Assembly (NCBI RefSeq): GCF_018100925.1
Contig: NZ_JAGJEH010000007.1
Span: 62,001 to 126,000 of the forward strand
Reading direction: 5' to 3'
Source: Pseudoalteromonas luteoviolacea
GTDB lineage: Bacteria; Pseudomonadota; Gammaproteobacteria; Enterobacterales; Alteromonadaceae
DNA: 64,000 nucleotides
This document shows positions 18,072-25,207 of this stretch, in pieces; positions within the stretch are counted from its first letter, which is position 1; every line of letters begins with the position of its first letter. The position numbers were made by a program, and so were the translations under genes. Below the pieces are notes generated by a model. The model made no database searches. It was given only the letters and a program-made list of their open reading frames with translations, and was not told the origin of the DNA.

Positions 18072-18481
18072 TTTCATCTCCTTTTAATTTAATTGACTGA
18101 GCGTTTCGGTAAATTAGCTTAGTAATAAATGTGAGGCTTAAACATTACAAAGCATTACGATAAACCACCTTTATAAACCAATGCGCTTTATTGATTTTTC
18201 ATACAATTAAAATCCACCCACTTTAATCAACATTGAAAATAACTAAACAGATAAATCCGCCCCTATTAATATAAATAAAATATCAATAATCGAACTAGAT
18301 AATATTGCCAGTTCTTTAATATTACCTTTGTCAATATGGTCACACGCAACGTCAATAGCAACCAACCAATAAAGTTATAATTATCAGCTGATTAGCCTAG
18401 GTTTTATTGGCATTTTTGTACAAGTAAACCATGAAGCTTCTCTCAACGTATAGATGTACACACTGAATGTTGGGAGGTTGT

Positions 18482-18940
18482 ATGAATCACTACATTATCA
18501 AAGGCCACGATTACACTGCGTTTCGTGAGACACAAGATGAGCTGGAAGCCCTGCACCTAGATACCGAAGATGTCAGCGCTCTGTGTGATAACAAGGCACA
18601 TCCTTTACATGACTGCCTTACTAATCATATTGTCGGGATTTTAAAATCAGAGATAGTTGTGCTGTTGGCAATCATTGTAAGCGCGTATTTCGCAGTTACC
18701 TGGGTACTTATACCACCAACTGCCGCCGTAATAGGGACTGTTGTGCTTGCACTGTTTAGCATTTGGGTATGTGGCATGGTGGGTTCAGACTTAATACGAT
18801 ATTACATGATGTGTAAAGACTTCACTCAAGGAGAAAGGCACCCTCTAGTTTTGCATGTTGAAATTGACGACAACCAGCACGAAGCGCTTAATGCGGTGAT
18901 GCAAAAACACCCTCAGATGCATATTAAAAAATTGCAGTAG
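18482..18940 (+). CDS. Two-TM membrane protein, 152 aa, unknown
   Basis: A 152-residue protein. The N-terminal 50 residues are soluble and acidic (RETQDELEALHLDTEDVS). Two hydrophobic helices follow (about residues 58-80 and 82-104), then a soluble tail of about 45 residues with two His-containing segments (LVLHVEIDDNQHEAL, KHPQMHIKKLQ). The layout recalls small stress-related membrane proteins in which a permuted sensor domain wraps two membrane helices, but I cannot name a family. GGGAGG stands four to five bases before the ATG at 18482, so the upstream in-frame ATG at 18467, which overlaps that signal, is rejected. Confidence 0.7.
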   Translation: MNHYIIKGHDYTAFRETQDELEALHLDTEDVSALCDNKAHPLHDCLTNHIVGILKSEIVVLLAIIVSAYFAVTWVLIPPTAAVIGTVVLALFSIWVCGMVGSDLIRYYMMCKDFTQGERHPLVLHVEIDDNQHEALNAVMQKHPQMHIKKLQ

Positions 18941-18974
18941 TAGATCGCCTTGTAACTCTTGCACTAGATACACC

Positions 18975-19001
18975 AAGTAGGCAACGTTTGGCTGCCTACT
19001 T
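18975..19001. terminator. Terminator hairpin between convergent genes
   Basis: AAGTAGGCA (18975-18983) pairs with TGCCTACTT (18993-19001) across a 9-base loop, between stops at 18940 and 19011. Confidence 0.65.
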
Positions 19002-19010
19002 TGACATACG

Positions 19011-19862
19011 CTATTTGCTCAACGCTTCATGGCTAATCAATATACCTGGACATAAAGCAGGGAGATCTGACGGTTTCAATCCGCCCGGTAGGTGCTTCAA
19101 CTTGTCGAGACTCACACCTGAGCTAACCGCTTTGTCTGACTTGTCCATAACCTCCTTAATCCAAGGAGTAAAATGCGAAACACGTGAGTACACTTCAAAG
19201 CTACCATACTTCTCAGACGGTCCACCACCGTAACGAGAGCTTATGCCTAACACCTGAATTCCGCGCTCAGTTTCAATAAAGGCAGGCCCACCGCTATCAC
19301 CACCGCCAGATATTCCTTCAAGTGGTAAGGCATGTTCACCTTTATCAAACTTAAACGTCAAAATCGGGCCTTTCGCTTCCTCAACACGATTTTGAGCCTT
19401 TCTGAGAACCCCTTTATTTTCATAGTTATCAACGGTGATACCTGTAATACCATTGCCTGTTCCGCCTATACCAATAAACCAAATTGGCAGCCCTGTTTCG
19501 TCATTTCTGGTATACAAGGTTGCAGGGGGTAAATGCGCGACGTCCCCCATGAGCTCTACCAAAGCGATATCATGACTAATGCCCGGAGTGTGATTAGGGT
19601 GAATATGTAACCTTTTGACTGTCGCACTGCCTTTGCTCATTTTTATCTTGGTGCCAGAGTTTAAACAAAATGTTGTGTGTGCCGCTGTTAGAATCCATTT
19701 TGATGAAATCAGGATGCCATGAGCACCATCTATGTAAAATGTTGCAAGTGGCGGAAAGTCATCAGGTTTTGCTAAATAATTAGTCTCTTGAACATCATGA
19801 CGAATAATAATGGCATTTGCATTGAGTGCTATAAAGCCCAAGGCTAGTAAAATATACTTCAT
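19011..19862 (-). CDS. Secreted trypsin-like serine protease (S1 family)
   Basis: A 283-residue protease with a signal peptide (about 1-17). The chymotrypsin-fold triad is complete: His62 in WILTAAH, Asp98 in SHDIALVEL and Ser190 in GGGDSGGPAF. The GDSGGP motif is canonical. There is no obvious long propeptide, and the first residues after the signal peptide (IIIRHDVQ) may form the mature N-terminus, which would explain how the enzyme becomes active. The C-terminus runs about 70 residues past the active Ser and holds the WIKEV helix typical of the fold's end. It is probably a secreted nutrient or virulence protease. AGGGG precedes the ATG. Confidence 0.9.
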   Translation of the reverse strand: MKYILLALGFIALNANAIIIRHDVQETNYLAKPDDFPPLATFYIDGAHGILISSKWILTAAHTTFCLNSGTKIKMSKGSATVKRLHIHPNHTPGISHDIALVELMGDVAHLPPATLYTRNDETGLPIWFIGIGGTGNGITGITVDNYENKGVLRKAQNRVEEAKGPILTFKFDKGEHALPLEGISGGGDSGGPAFIETERGIQVLGISSRYGGGPSEKYGSFEVYSRVSHFTPWIKEVMDKSDKAVSSGVSLDKLKHLPGGLKPSDLPALCPGILISHEALSK

Positions 19863-20039
19863 ATAACCCCTGTTTTTATTTTTACACCGCTTATGATTGG
19901 ATATGATTTAAATATTAAAAAACGAAGTATGAGCGTAATTAAATATACTTTGTGCTAGCCATTGAGCGTATCAGCTTTTTCTTATCTGTTGCAATAAGTT
20001 CTCAGTAACACAACTACCCTGTGCATGTTGCCTAATAAC

Positions 20040-20912
20040 CTAACTATTACTTGGCCTTAAGTCTTCTATCACTTTGGCGTCAACCCAAAAGATGTCGCTG
20101 TCATTTTCCTTGGTAGCACGATTGAAGAATAAGAACTTCCCATCTGGAGTCACACTGGCAGAAGCCTCTCTTGCGCTGGTATTTACCTTGCTACCAAGGT
20201 TGATGGCTTCACCCCAACGGCCTTGTTTGTCACGGAAACTTATATACAAATCAGAATTACCGTAGCCTGATTCACGAACACCATCCCAAATTAAATACGA
20301 TCCATCCGGTGCAATAAAAGGGTGAGCGTTATATTTGCCCGTGTTGATTTGTGGGCCTAATCGTTCAGGTTTAGTTCGTTTTCCATTCACCAGAGATGAT
20401 ATTCGCAGGACGTCTCCGCTTTTATAATCATCTAATACGTAAGTGCCATCTGCAGCAGCTGTCAGCCTCATTATTCCCCAATCTTCTCTATCAAACATAG
20501 GGGCCAATATTCGATGCTTTGACCACCCTGCCGCAGTTCTCATCATTACATATTTACCCATGTGCATCGTTTTGCCATCAGGTGCAAGTAATGGCCGCCA
20601 AATACGCGGCCCTACTGTCGATTCCTGCCAATTACCATCAATTTGCTTGAATACAATAAGCGACCACTTGTTGGCTTTGGGATCTTTCCTCGTAAAGTAA
20701 AACTCCGACATGTCTGGGGAAAAAAATGGATTGGTATCACGCTGTTTCGCAGACACACTTCCCGGAGCAAATACTTTTGGCTCCGAACCTGGTGGTTTCT
20801 GGCCCAAATAGGGTCCAACCATTGGCCCGTTACGTTCCATTGCCGAAGCAAAGTCAGTCATAGCAAATGCCATGAACACAGCACCTGCCCACAGTGATTT
20901 AACGCTTCCCAT
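20040..20912 (-). CDS. Periplasmic PD40/TolB-like beta-propeller protein
   Basis: A 290-residue exported protein. The signal peptide is followed by repeated PD40 (WD40-like) blade motifs: NPFFSPDMSEFYFTRKD, LLAPDGKTMHMGK, HPFIAPDGSYLIWD and ASVTPDGKFLFFNRA. Such propellers act as binding scaffolds, as in TolB, or occasionally as lyases. No catalytic residues can be assigned. The start at 20912 is supported by GAGGAG six bases upstream; an in-frame ATG 20 codons further upstream would add a non-signal-like extension. It is monocistronic. Confidence 0.75.
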   Translation of the reverse strand: MGSVKSLWAGAVFMAFAMTDFASAMERNGPMVGPYLGQKPPGSEPKVFAPGSVSAKQRDTNPFFSPDMSEFYFTRKDPKANKWSLIVFKQIDGNWQESTVGPRIWRPLLAPDGKTMHMGKYVMMRTAAGWSKHRILAPMFDREDWGIMRLTAAADGTYVLDDYKSGDVLRISSLVNGKRTKPERLGPQINTGKYNAHPFIAPDGSYLIWDGVRESGYGNSDLYISFRDKQGRWGEAINLGSKVNTSAREASASVTPDGKFLFFNRATKENDSDIFWVDAKVIEDLRPSNS

Positions 20913-21407
20913 AGATAACTCCTCAGTTTTATTAATCAACGTTTTGATTGCAGCATATCCACTGTGGAACAATTGACTTGACGTTTACTTGATTTGTCAC
21001 GAACTTTTCTATGATTAAGAAAGTAAGTATATATATCAATATATTAACGTTGAAAAATTGGTGGCGGGACAGTCGTTTTCTTAGCCAAATCGTATGCGGG
21101 AGTTGGAGGCTAACGCAGCTTAACGCCCCCTACATTTATACAATATTTGTAGTACCCTCAAGCTAAGCTCGATTTTTGGAAAATAATCTATCCCAAATGA
21201 AACAGTACAGTCAGCAAACTTATCTATCGCCGCTTCTGTTCTAAATTGGCGCAGTGTTAATATTACTTTTTTGCAAACCTATTTTTTGTCTACAAATGGT
21301 CTTTGATACAAATGACCACCTCAGGCAAAGGATGCTGCCGCTCACCACAGCATTTAAAAGTGAGCAGCATATTGTCGTCGGCAAGTGGACGGCCCCTGAC
21401 TTATTAG
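20913..21407. other. Intergenic, 495 bases, no gene seen
   Basis: It lies between two minus-strand genes and carries the promoter of the propeller gene. No convincing small gene, structure or repeat was found. Confidence 0.4.
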
Positions 21408-22703
21408 CTATTGAAGATAAAAGACACCTTCATAAGCTAACTCTTGATCCGTGCTAAAGTGCCCAAACCAACCGCCAATTTGAACTTCATATATACCATC
21501 TTTACTGTCTTTAATGACCAGTTCCGGATGTGCCGAAATACCATTGAGGTACTTCACATTGTAAAAAGACCAGTCAGACAAAGCGTTTGAAATGGCCTTA
21601 GATAAAAGTAATTTGGCGCTGTTAAAATTAGCCTGCTCAATTAGAGATAAAGACTTAAAATTTCGGTCATCCCATAGATTAATAATTTGACTGCACCCAG
21701 TGATTAAGCCCTTATTACCCAACTGATCATAAAAGGCAGGTAACTGCTCTCCATATTCGTCAATAAAGCTTTGCACATCTCTACGCTCATCATAACAGGC
21801 CATGGTAGGTACAACCTCCTTCAACGACAGTGTATCACCTATCACAACCCCTGATAGCCTTAGCTCAACTTCATCTTCTGAAACTCTGAATGTATCGTAG
21901 TCCAACATGTCATACTTATGCTCAAGTTCAGCTAAATATGAATCCGAAATTGCCTGGTGAAGTAAACTGACTTCAACACCACCTGCTTCCATGGTAGGTT
22001 TTGTGGCTGCAAGTTCGATGAGATTGCTCCATATCATAGGAAGCAACTGTCGGTTGTATTGCGCTCCAACCAATACGCCTTGGTGAAAGTACAAAGCAGT
22101 ATTACGACCAATGGTGGTTAACCGCCACTTACTATTGACTTGCCAATCAAAACTAAATCGACCAATTTTGTTCAGTGCTTGCTCATATGTAGTGCCTAAT
22201 TTAAGTCCGTATACGCTATCTTTGTTCAGTAGCGCAGAGCGCAATTGTTGCCCACGAATAGCATTTTCAAGTTCTACTTTTTCCAGTGAGATTTTCGCAT
22301 AGTTATAAACAAAGCCGAGTTTATTCGCTTCATCTTGCTTTATCTTTTGCCCATGGCTGCACTGTGAAACAGGGGAAAGCTGCAAAAAGCCAGTTACCCG
22401 TGTGCTTCTTGTAATTTTGCCTCCCTTGATTTTAGCCTCATCGAGTTTGAACTTAAGTGACTCCACGATATAGCCAGTACTATTACCTTCATAGGTCAAC
22501 TGAGATGCTTTGTTTAGCAAGCGTTGCTTCAATGCTGACATAACCTCTTTTCTTGCTTCTCCTTTCTCAAAGCTAGCCTCTTCTCTAAGGTAAACCTCTT
22601 TAGCATTAGCAGCTTCGGTGCACTCACTACCGCGAAAATAGATATCGGCGGCACTAGATGAAAAACTCAAAGGGAGCAACCACAAAAATAGAACTGAACG
22701 CAT
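21408..22703 (-). CDS. Exported protein of unknown function, 431 aa
   Basis: A 431-residue protein with a signal peptide (MRSVLFLWLLPLSFSSSAA). The first mature part is a charged helical region (about 25-90), then a segment (VYGLKLGTTYEQALNKIGRF) that looks like a small repeat found in proteins of marine bacteria, then an alpha/beta C-terminus with several Cys (TMACYDER, ITGCSQI) and a final aromatic stretch (VQIGGWFGHFSTDQE). I do not recognise a family. The start at 22703 is preferred because AAAGAGG lies just upstream and a proper signal peptide begins there; a longer frame would add 28 non-signal residues. Confidence 0.65.
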   Translation of the reverse strand: MRSVLFLWLLPLSFSSSAADIYFRGSECTEAANAKEVYLREEASFEKGEARKEVMSALKQRLLNKASQLTYEGNSTGYIVESLKFKLDEAKIKGGKITRSTRVTGFLQLSPVSQCSHGQKIKQDEANKLGFVYNYAKISLEKVELENAIRGQQLRSALLNKDSVYGLKLGTTYEQALNKIGRFSFDWQVNSKWRLTTIGRNTALYFHQGVLVGAQYNRQLLPMIWSNLIELAATKPTMEAGGVEVSLLHQAISDSYLAELEHKYDMLDYDTFRVSEDEVELRLSGVVIGDTLSLKEVVPTMACYDERRDVQSFIDEYGEQLPAFYDQLGNKGLITGCSQIINLWDDRNFKSLSLIEQANFNSAKLLLSKAISNALSDWSFYNVKYLNGISAHPELVIKDSKDGIYEVQIGGWFGHFSTDQELAYEGVFYLQ

Positions 22704-23183
22704 CCTTACCTCTTTATTATTTTTTGAACAATTTAAAGTAAATTTACTAGTAGCACAGTTTGGATAGTAATCCAAGTATATAAACAAGAACTCTGTAGGC
22801 TTTTCAAAATTCAGCTGATTATATTAAAAAATTAATAATAAACGCTGAGTTAAACAAGGGGGGATGAAAATTTAAGCCCGCATGAATGACAAAATAATAT
22901 GAGAATGAAAAGTTGGTTATGCTTTTTATTGCACCGAAGAAGAAAAAATTACAAACCTATTATAACAGTAAACACCAGCACAAAAAACACTCGTTAGAAA
23001 CAAAGTAAAAACCCAATTCAAAATAAAAAACAACCTTGAAAATTAACAAAACAAAAACAGTAAAAAAATAAAAACAACACAAAAGAGTTCAATAAGGAAA
23101 CAATCAGAGCAATAAAAAAACAAATTAAAAAAAGCTAAAAACACTAAACCCAAGTAAGTTAATGGATAATAAGAAACAAAATG
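22704..23183. other. AT-rich intergenic region upstream of a GG-leader peptide
   Basis: About 480 bases of unusually A-rich DNA with many A-tracts, between divergent genes. A-tracts of this kind are often curved and bound by H-NS-type silencers, which is inference. No gene is visible. Confidence 0.45.
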
Positions 23184-23212
23184 TTGACAGCTAACAATTT
23201 AAAAAATATATT
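23184..23212 (+). promoter_or_regulatory. Near-consensus sigma-70 promoter
   Basis: TTGACA (23184-23189), a 17-base spacer, and TATATT (23207-23212) lie 58 bases before the ATG of the 50-residue GG-leader peptide. The hexamers and spacing are close to ideal, so the peptide could be highly expressed unless repressed. Confidence 0.65.
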
Positions 23213-23269
23213 AAATTCGAATCTTGGAAATTACGTTTTATTTCAAGAAATATTTATAAAGGATTTCTC

Positions 23270-23422
23270 ATGCAATTATCTTTCAAAAAAAAGAACCTTA
23301 AATCTCTTACTCTTAAGAACTCTGAATTAGCAAAAAGCCAGACAAATAATATTGCTGGTGGTGCTAAGTTCACGTTCAATTGCCTTACAGGTGGCCAAAA
23401 CGATTGGTGCCAGGAAAAATAG
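23270..23422 (+). CDS. GG-leader small peptide, RiPP-like precursor, 50 aa
   Basis: A 50-codon gene. Residues 1-31 form a basic leader ending in IAGG (G30-G31), which aligns without gaps with the leader of the 60-residue peptide at 6918-7100. The 19-residue remainder (AKFTFNCLTGGQNDWCQEK) has two Cys nine residues apart and a Trp, so it could form one macrocycle or disulfide loop. AAAGGA precedes the ATG by six bases and a strong promoter lies upstream. No maturation enzyme, transporter or immunity gene is adjacent. It could be a bacteriocin-like or signalling peptide matured by enzymes encoded elsewhere. Confidence 0.7.
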   Translation: MQLSFKKKNLKSLTLKNSELAKSQTNNIAGGAKFTFNCLTGGQNDWCQEK

Positions 23423-23444
23423 CTTAAGGCTATTTTAGAAAACT

Positions 23445-23471
23445 TGGTGTATGCATAATTTGTATACACCA
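23445..23471 (+). terminator. Hairpin after the 50-aa peptide gene
   Basis: TGGTGTAT (23445-23452) pairs with ATACACCA (23464-23471) and further inner bases pair, 22 bases past the stop. A U-tract is lacking. From 23472 to 23654 nothing is recognised. Confidence 0.5.
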
Positions 23472-23654
23472 TATTGAATTATCTCAAAGAGCTGCATTTC
23501 GAAATAATATTAACCACCGATTAAAATCTGGTTTAAGCTCACAACCATTCATGAGAAGAAACTAAAATTTAATTAAAATATAATGTTCACACCCACTCTC
23601 GTCCCTCAACTGCTGACATTCATGAATTTAAAAACCAACCTGACAAATAAGCAC

Positions 23655-24101
23655 CTAAGATACTTTGCTTATTAAAGCACCTTGCTCCTCTGGTTTGATC
23701 TCACCAGCCTTGAACATATTCCTGTTATCAAAACTAAAGCAAGTATAAGAAACAAACATTAATTCAACACCTGCATTATTTAACTTATTACTTTGCTCAA
23801 ATAAATCCCCAATAAATTAAATAGGATTTTTCTTTGTTGCTGAAATTAATTTACTTAATCCCCAAGGTTTATCATTAGTTTTAACTTGCGAAAACGTAGC
23901 TTTTTATGGAAATTTTTCAGAGTCAAGAATAAGTACGTCGTCATGATATTAAAAATCAAAAACATACTCCTTACCTTGAAGTTCATATTCAAACATATGA
24001 GAAAGTGCCCAACAGGCTAGAAAGTCAAAACCTTTTTTAGCTATTTCGCCACCTCTTTCTGTTTGAGGCACATCAATAAAGTTTTTAGCCAACTCCATCA
24101 T
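23655..24101 (-). pseudogene. Decayed Cap4/DUF4297-like dsDNA nuclease, N-terminal part with three in-frame stops
   Basis: Reading from the ATG at 24101 (AAAGGA upstream), one frame gives 148 codons of consistent protein interrupted by TAA codons at 23949-23951, 23904-23906 and 23817-23819, ending at a TAG. No frameshift is needed. The conceptual protein has ERGGEIAKKGFDF near residue 15, YHDDVLILDS at 52-61 and FSQVKT at 70-75. This order (GG...A.KGF, DDV.ILD, F.QVKT) is what I know from the DUF4297 dsDNA endonuclease domain of Cap4-type effectors in CBASS and related defence systems, where the Asp and Q-x-K residues form the PD-(D/E)xK site. The full domain is longer, so the 3' part is also lost. 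It sits just downstream of an attC-like site, as a former cassette gene. Confidence 0.65.
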
Positions 24102-24136
24102 AATCCTTTACAAGAATCACAGGTATATTCCATACT

Positions 24137-24170
24137 GGATTAAGGATTAAGGATTAAGGATTAAGGATTA
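24137..24170. repeat. Heptamer tandem repeat GGATTAA, 4.9 copies
   Basis: Five near-perfect units of GGATTAA (the last ends in C) lie between an attC-like site and the start of the decayed nuclease gene. Heptamer units change the phase of spacing rather than a reading frame here. It may have arisen by slippage. Confidence 0.85.
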
Positions 24171-24174
24171 CGGC

Positions 24175-24259
24175 TTATAACACCTAATAAACGACGAAAA
24201 ATTGCAGGCTAAATTAAGCGAGGAATGAGCGCAAGCCTGCTTTTAGGCACTTGTTATAT
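24175..24259 (-). mobile_element. attC: attC-like recombination site of a gene cassette (site 3)
   Basis: Read on the minus strand it starts ATATAACAAGTGCC and ends TTAGGTGTTATAA, so the ends are inverted copies of each other (TATAACA...CCTAA with TTAGG...TGTTATA). Inside, GCAGGCT pairs with AGCCTGC around a variable loop. This nested imperfect palindrome is the attC design, with core sites of the GTT/AAC type at both ends. The stop codon of the preceding gene lies inside it, as is common for cassettes. It shares the outer block and a GGCTTGCGCTC block with site 2. Confidence 0.7.
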
Positions 24260-24697
24260 TTTTATTTTTTCGTAGAAACTCCACTTATAAAGTTGATACA
24301 TACCTTCCCCAGTAGATTTCCACCCATCAGACTTTGTAGACACCCACGCCCTTATACTGTTCTTATCATATTTACTATTAAGGCTAGCGTCGATACGTAA
24401 ATTTATTCCGACAAGCCTTCTACTATGACTGCTATTATTCATCTCATCATAATCACATTTTTTATTTGAGAACTTTATATCCCAGTTTTCAGGGCTCGTT
24501 ACTTTAACTGAATAATTGGCACTACAGGGCGGAGCATCGGGCGACAAGCCCCAATAGACCTTTTCTTTCGTAAAAGTAAAGCTCCCATAAATAGCTTGAC
24601 CAGATCGGCTTATAGCCTCCCAGTTGCCGATAGGAAAATCAGGAGATGAATAAGCAATATTAGAAAGCCCCAACATTGCCAGTATAATATATTTCAT
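24254..24697 (-). CDS. Cassette-borne small exported protein, 147 aa
   Basis: A 147-residue product with a signal peptide (MKYIILAMLGLSNIAYS). The mature part has a lipocalin-like start (FPIGNWEAISRSGQAIYGSFTF) and two Cys (PPCSAN, KKCDYD) that could form a disulfide; the rest is polar with aromatic strands. The GNW motif near the start recalls small beta-barrel proteins, which is only suggestive. AAGGGA precedes the ATG at 24697 by about seven bases, so that start is preferred over one 14 codons upstream. The gene fills one cassette between attC-like sites 2 and 3. Confidence 0.7.
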   Translation of the reverse strand: MKYIILAMLGLSNIAYSSPDFPIGNWEAISRSGQAIYGSFTFTKEKVYWGLSPDAPPCSANYSVKVTSPENWDIKFSNKKCDYDEMNNSSHSRRLVGINLRIDASLNSKYDKNSIRAWVSTKSDGWKSTGEGMYQLYKWSFYEKIKI

Positions 24698-24735
24698 GTG
24701 CAATCCCTTAAAAATATACCGCCTCAATATGGGGC

Positions 24736-24815
24736 GCATAATGCATGGCTATACTTAGCGACAAAGGAGCGCAAGCCATGCGTTTTGCGTCCTTTGGTTT
24801 AGGCACTTGTTATAT
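24736..24815 (-). mobile_element. attC: attC-like recombination site of a gene cassette (site 2)
   Basis: On the minus strand it runs from ATATAACAAGTGCC to CATTATGC. The inner arms GCATGGCT and AGCCATGC pair over 8 bp around a variable loop, and the outer ends are related inverted sequences. The distal core (ATTATGC) deviates from the GTTRRRY consensus. It lies directly after the stop at 24821. Confidence 0.7.
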
Positions 24816-24820
24816 GCCTT

Positions 24821-25111
24821 TTACTCTGAAGTTTCAAATTCAAAGCCGCCAACTTTTTTGGCAACAATATTGTAAGCCCAGCAAAATAACCGCTGCATAA
24901 AATAAAACATTACACCATAAAACAAAGGAGCTAAAGCGAAGAATAAAAAAGGAAAATTAGGAATTTTCTCGCCATTGTTAGTTTCCATTTCGGGAGTGAT
25001 AAAAAAGAAAAATAGCGCTATAAAGCTAAATGGCAACATTAAAATAGCAAAGGTAATTGCAAGGACTTTACTTGTTTGGTGACCTGAGATATTTGTAATT
25101 TGAACTTTCAT
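24821..25111 (-). CDS. Cassette-borne small membrane protein, 96 aa
   Basis: A 96-residue protein with a short polar N-terminus, two hydrophobic helices (about residues 17-37 and 55-75) separated by an acidic loop, and a charged C-terminus ending in FEFETSE. No family is recognised. It fills one cassette of about 360 bases, with its attC-like site just after the stop. Small membrane proteins are a common class of integron cassette cargo and some act as phage-defence or toxin-antitoxin effectors, but nothing in the sequence assigns such a role here. Confidence 0.65.
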   Translation of the reverse strand: MKVQITNISGHQTSKVLAITFAILMLPFSFIALFFFFITPEMETNNGEKIPNFPFLFFALAPLFYGVMFYFMQRLFCWAYNIVAKKVGGFEFETSE

Positions 25112-25132
25112 ATTGAACAGAATTCCCTTGGT

Positions 25133-25204
25133 ATATAACGCCGCGCTCTGCGGCTGGATTGGAGCGCAGCGGAAAACCAGTCCGACAACAGCGCTTTGTT
25201 AGGT
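25133..25204 (-). mobile_element. attC: attC-like recombination site of a gene cassette (site 1)
   Basis: On the minus strand it begins ACCTAACAAAGCGCTG and ends GCGCGGCGTTATAT, about 72 bases. The two halves align as inverted copies (AACAAAGCGCTG against AACGCCGCGCTCTG) with the centre GGACTGG opposite CCAGCC, leaving an unpaired A that resembles the extrahelical base used for strand choice. The RYYYAAC core is perfect and the GTTRRRY core has one deviation. It starts three bases after the stop of the Mrr-like gene. Confidence 0.8.
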
Positions 25205-25207
25205 GAC

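Noticed and set aside
18467..18481. Upstream ATG of the small membrane protein gene
   Set aside because: It overlaps the GGGAGG ribosome binding site that serves the ATG at 18482.
23655..24101. Stop-codon reassignment or readthrough to express the Cap4-like protein
   Set aside because: All other genes in the window use TAA as a normal stop and the 3' part of the domain is missing, so decay is simpler.
24137..24170. GGATTAA repeat as a CRISPR array
   Set aside because: Seven-base direct units without spacers; no cas genes.
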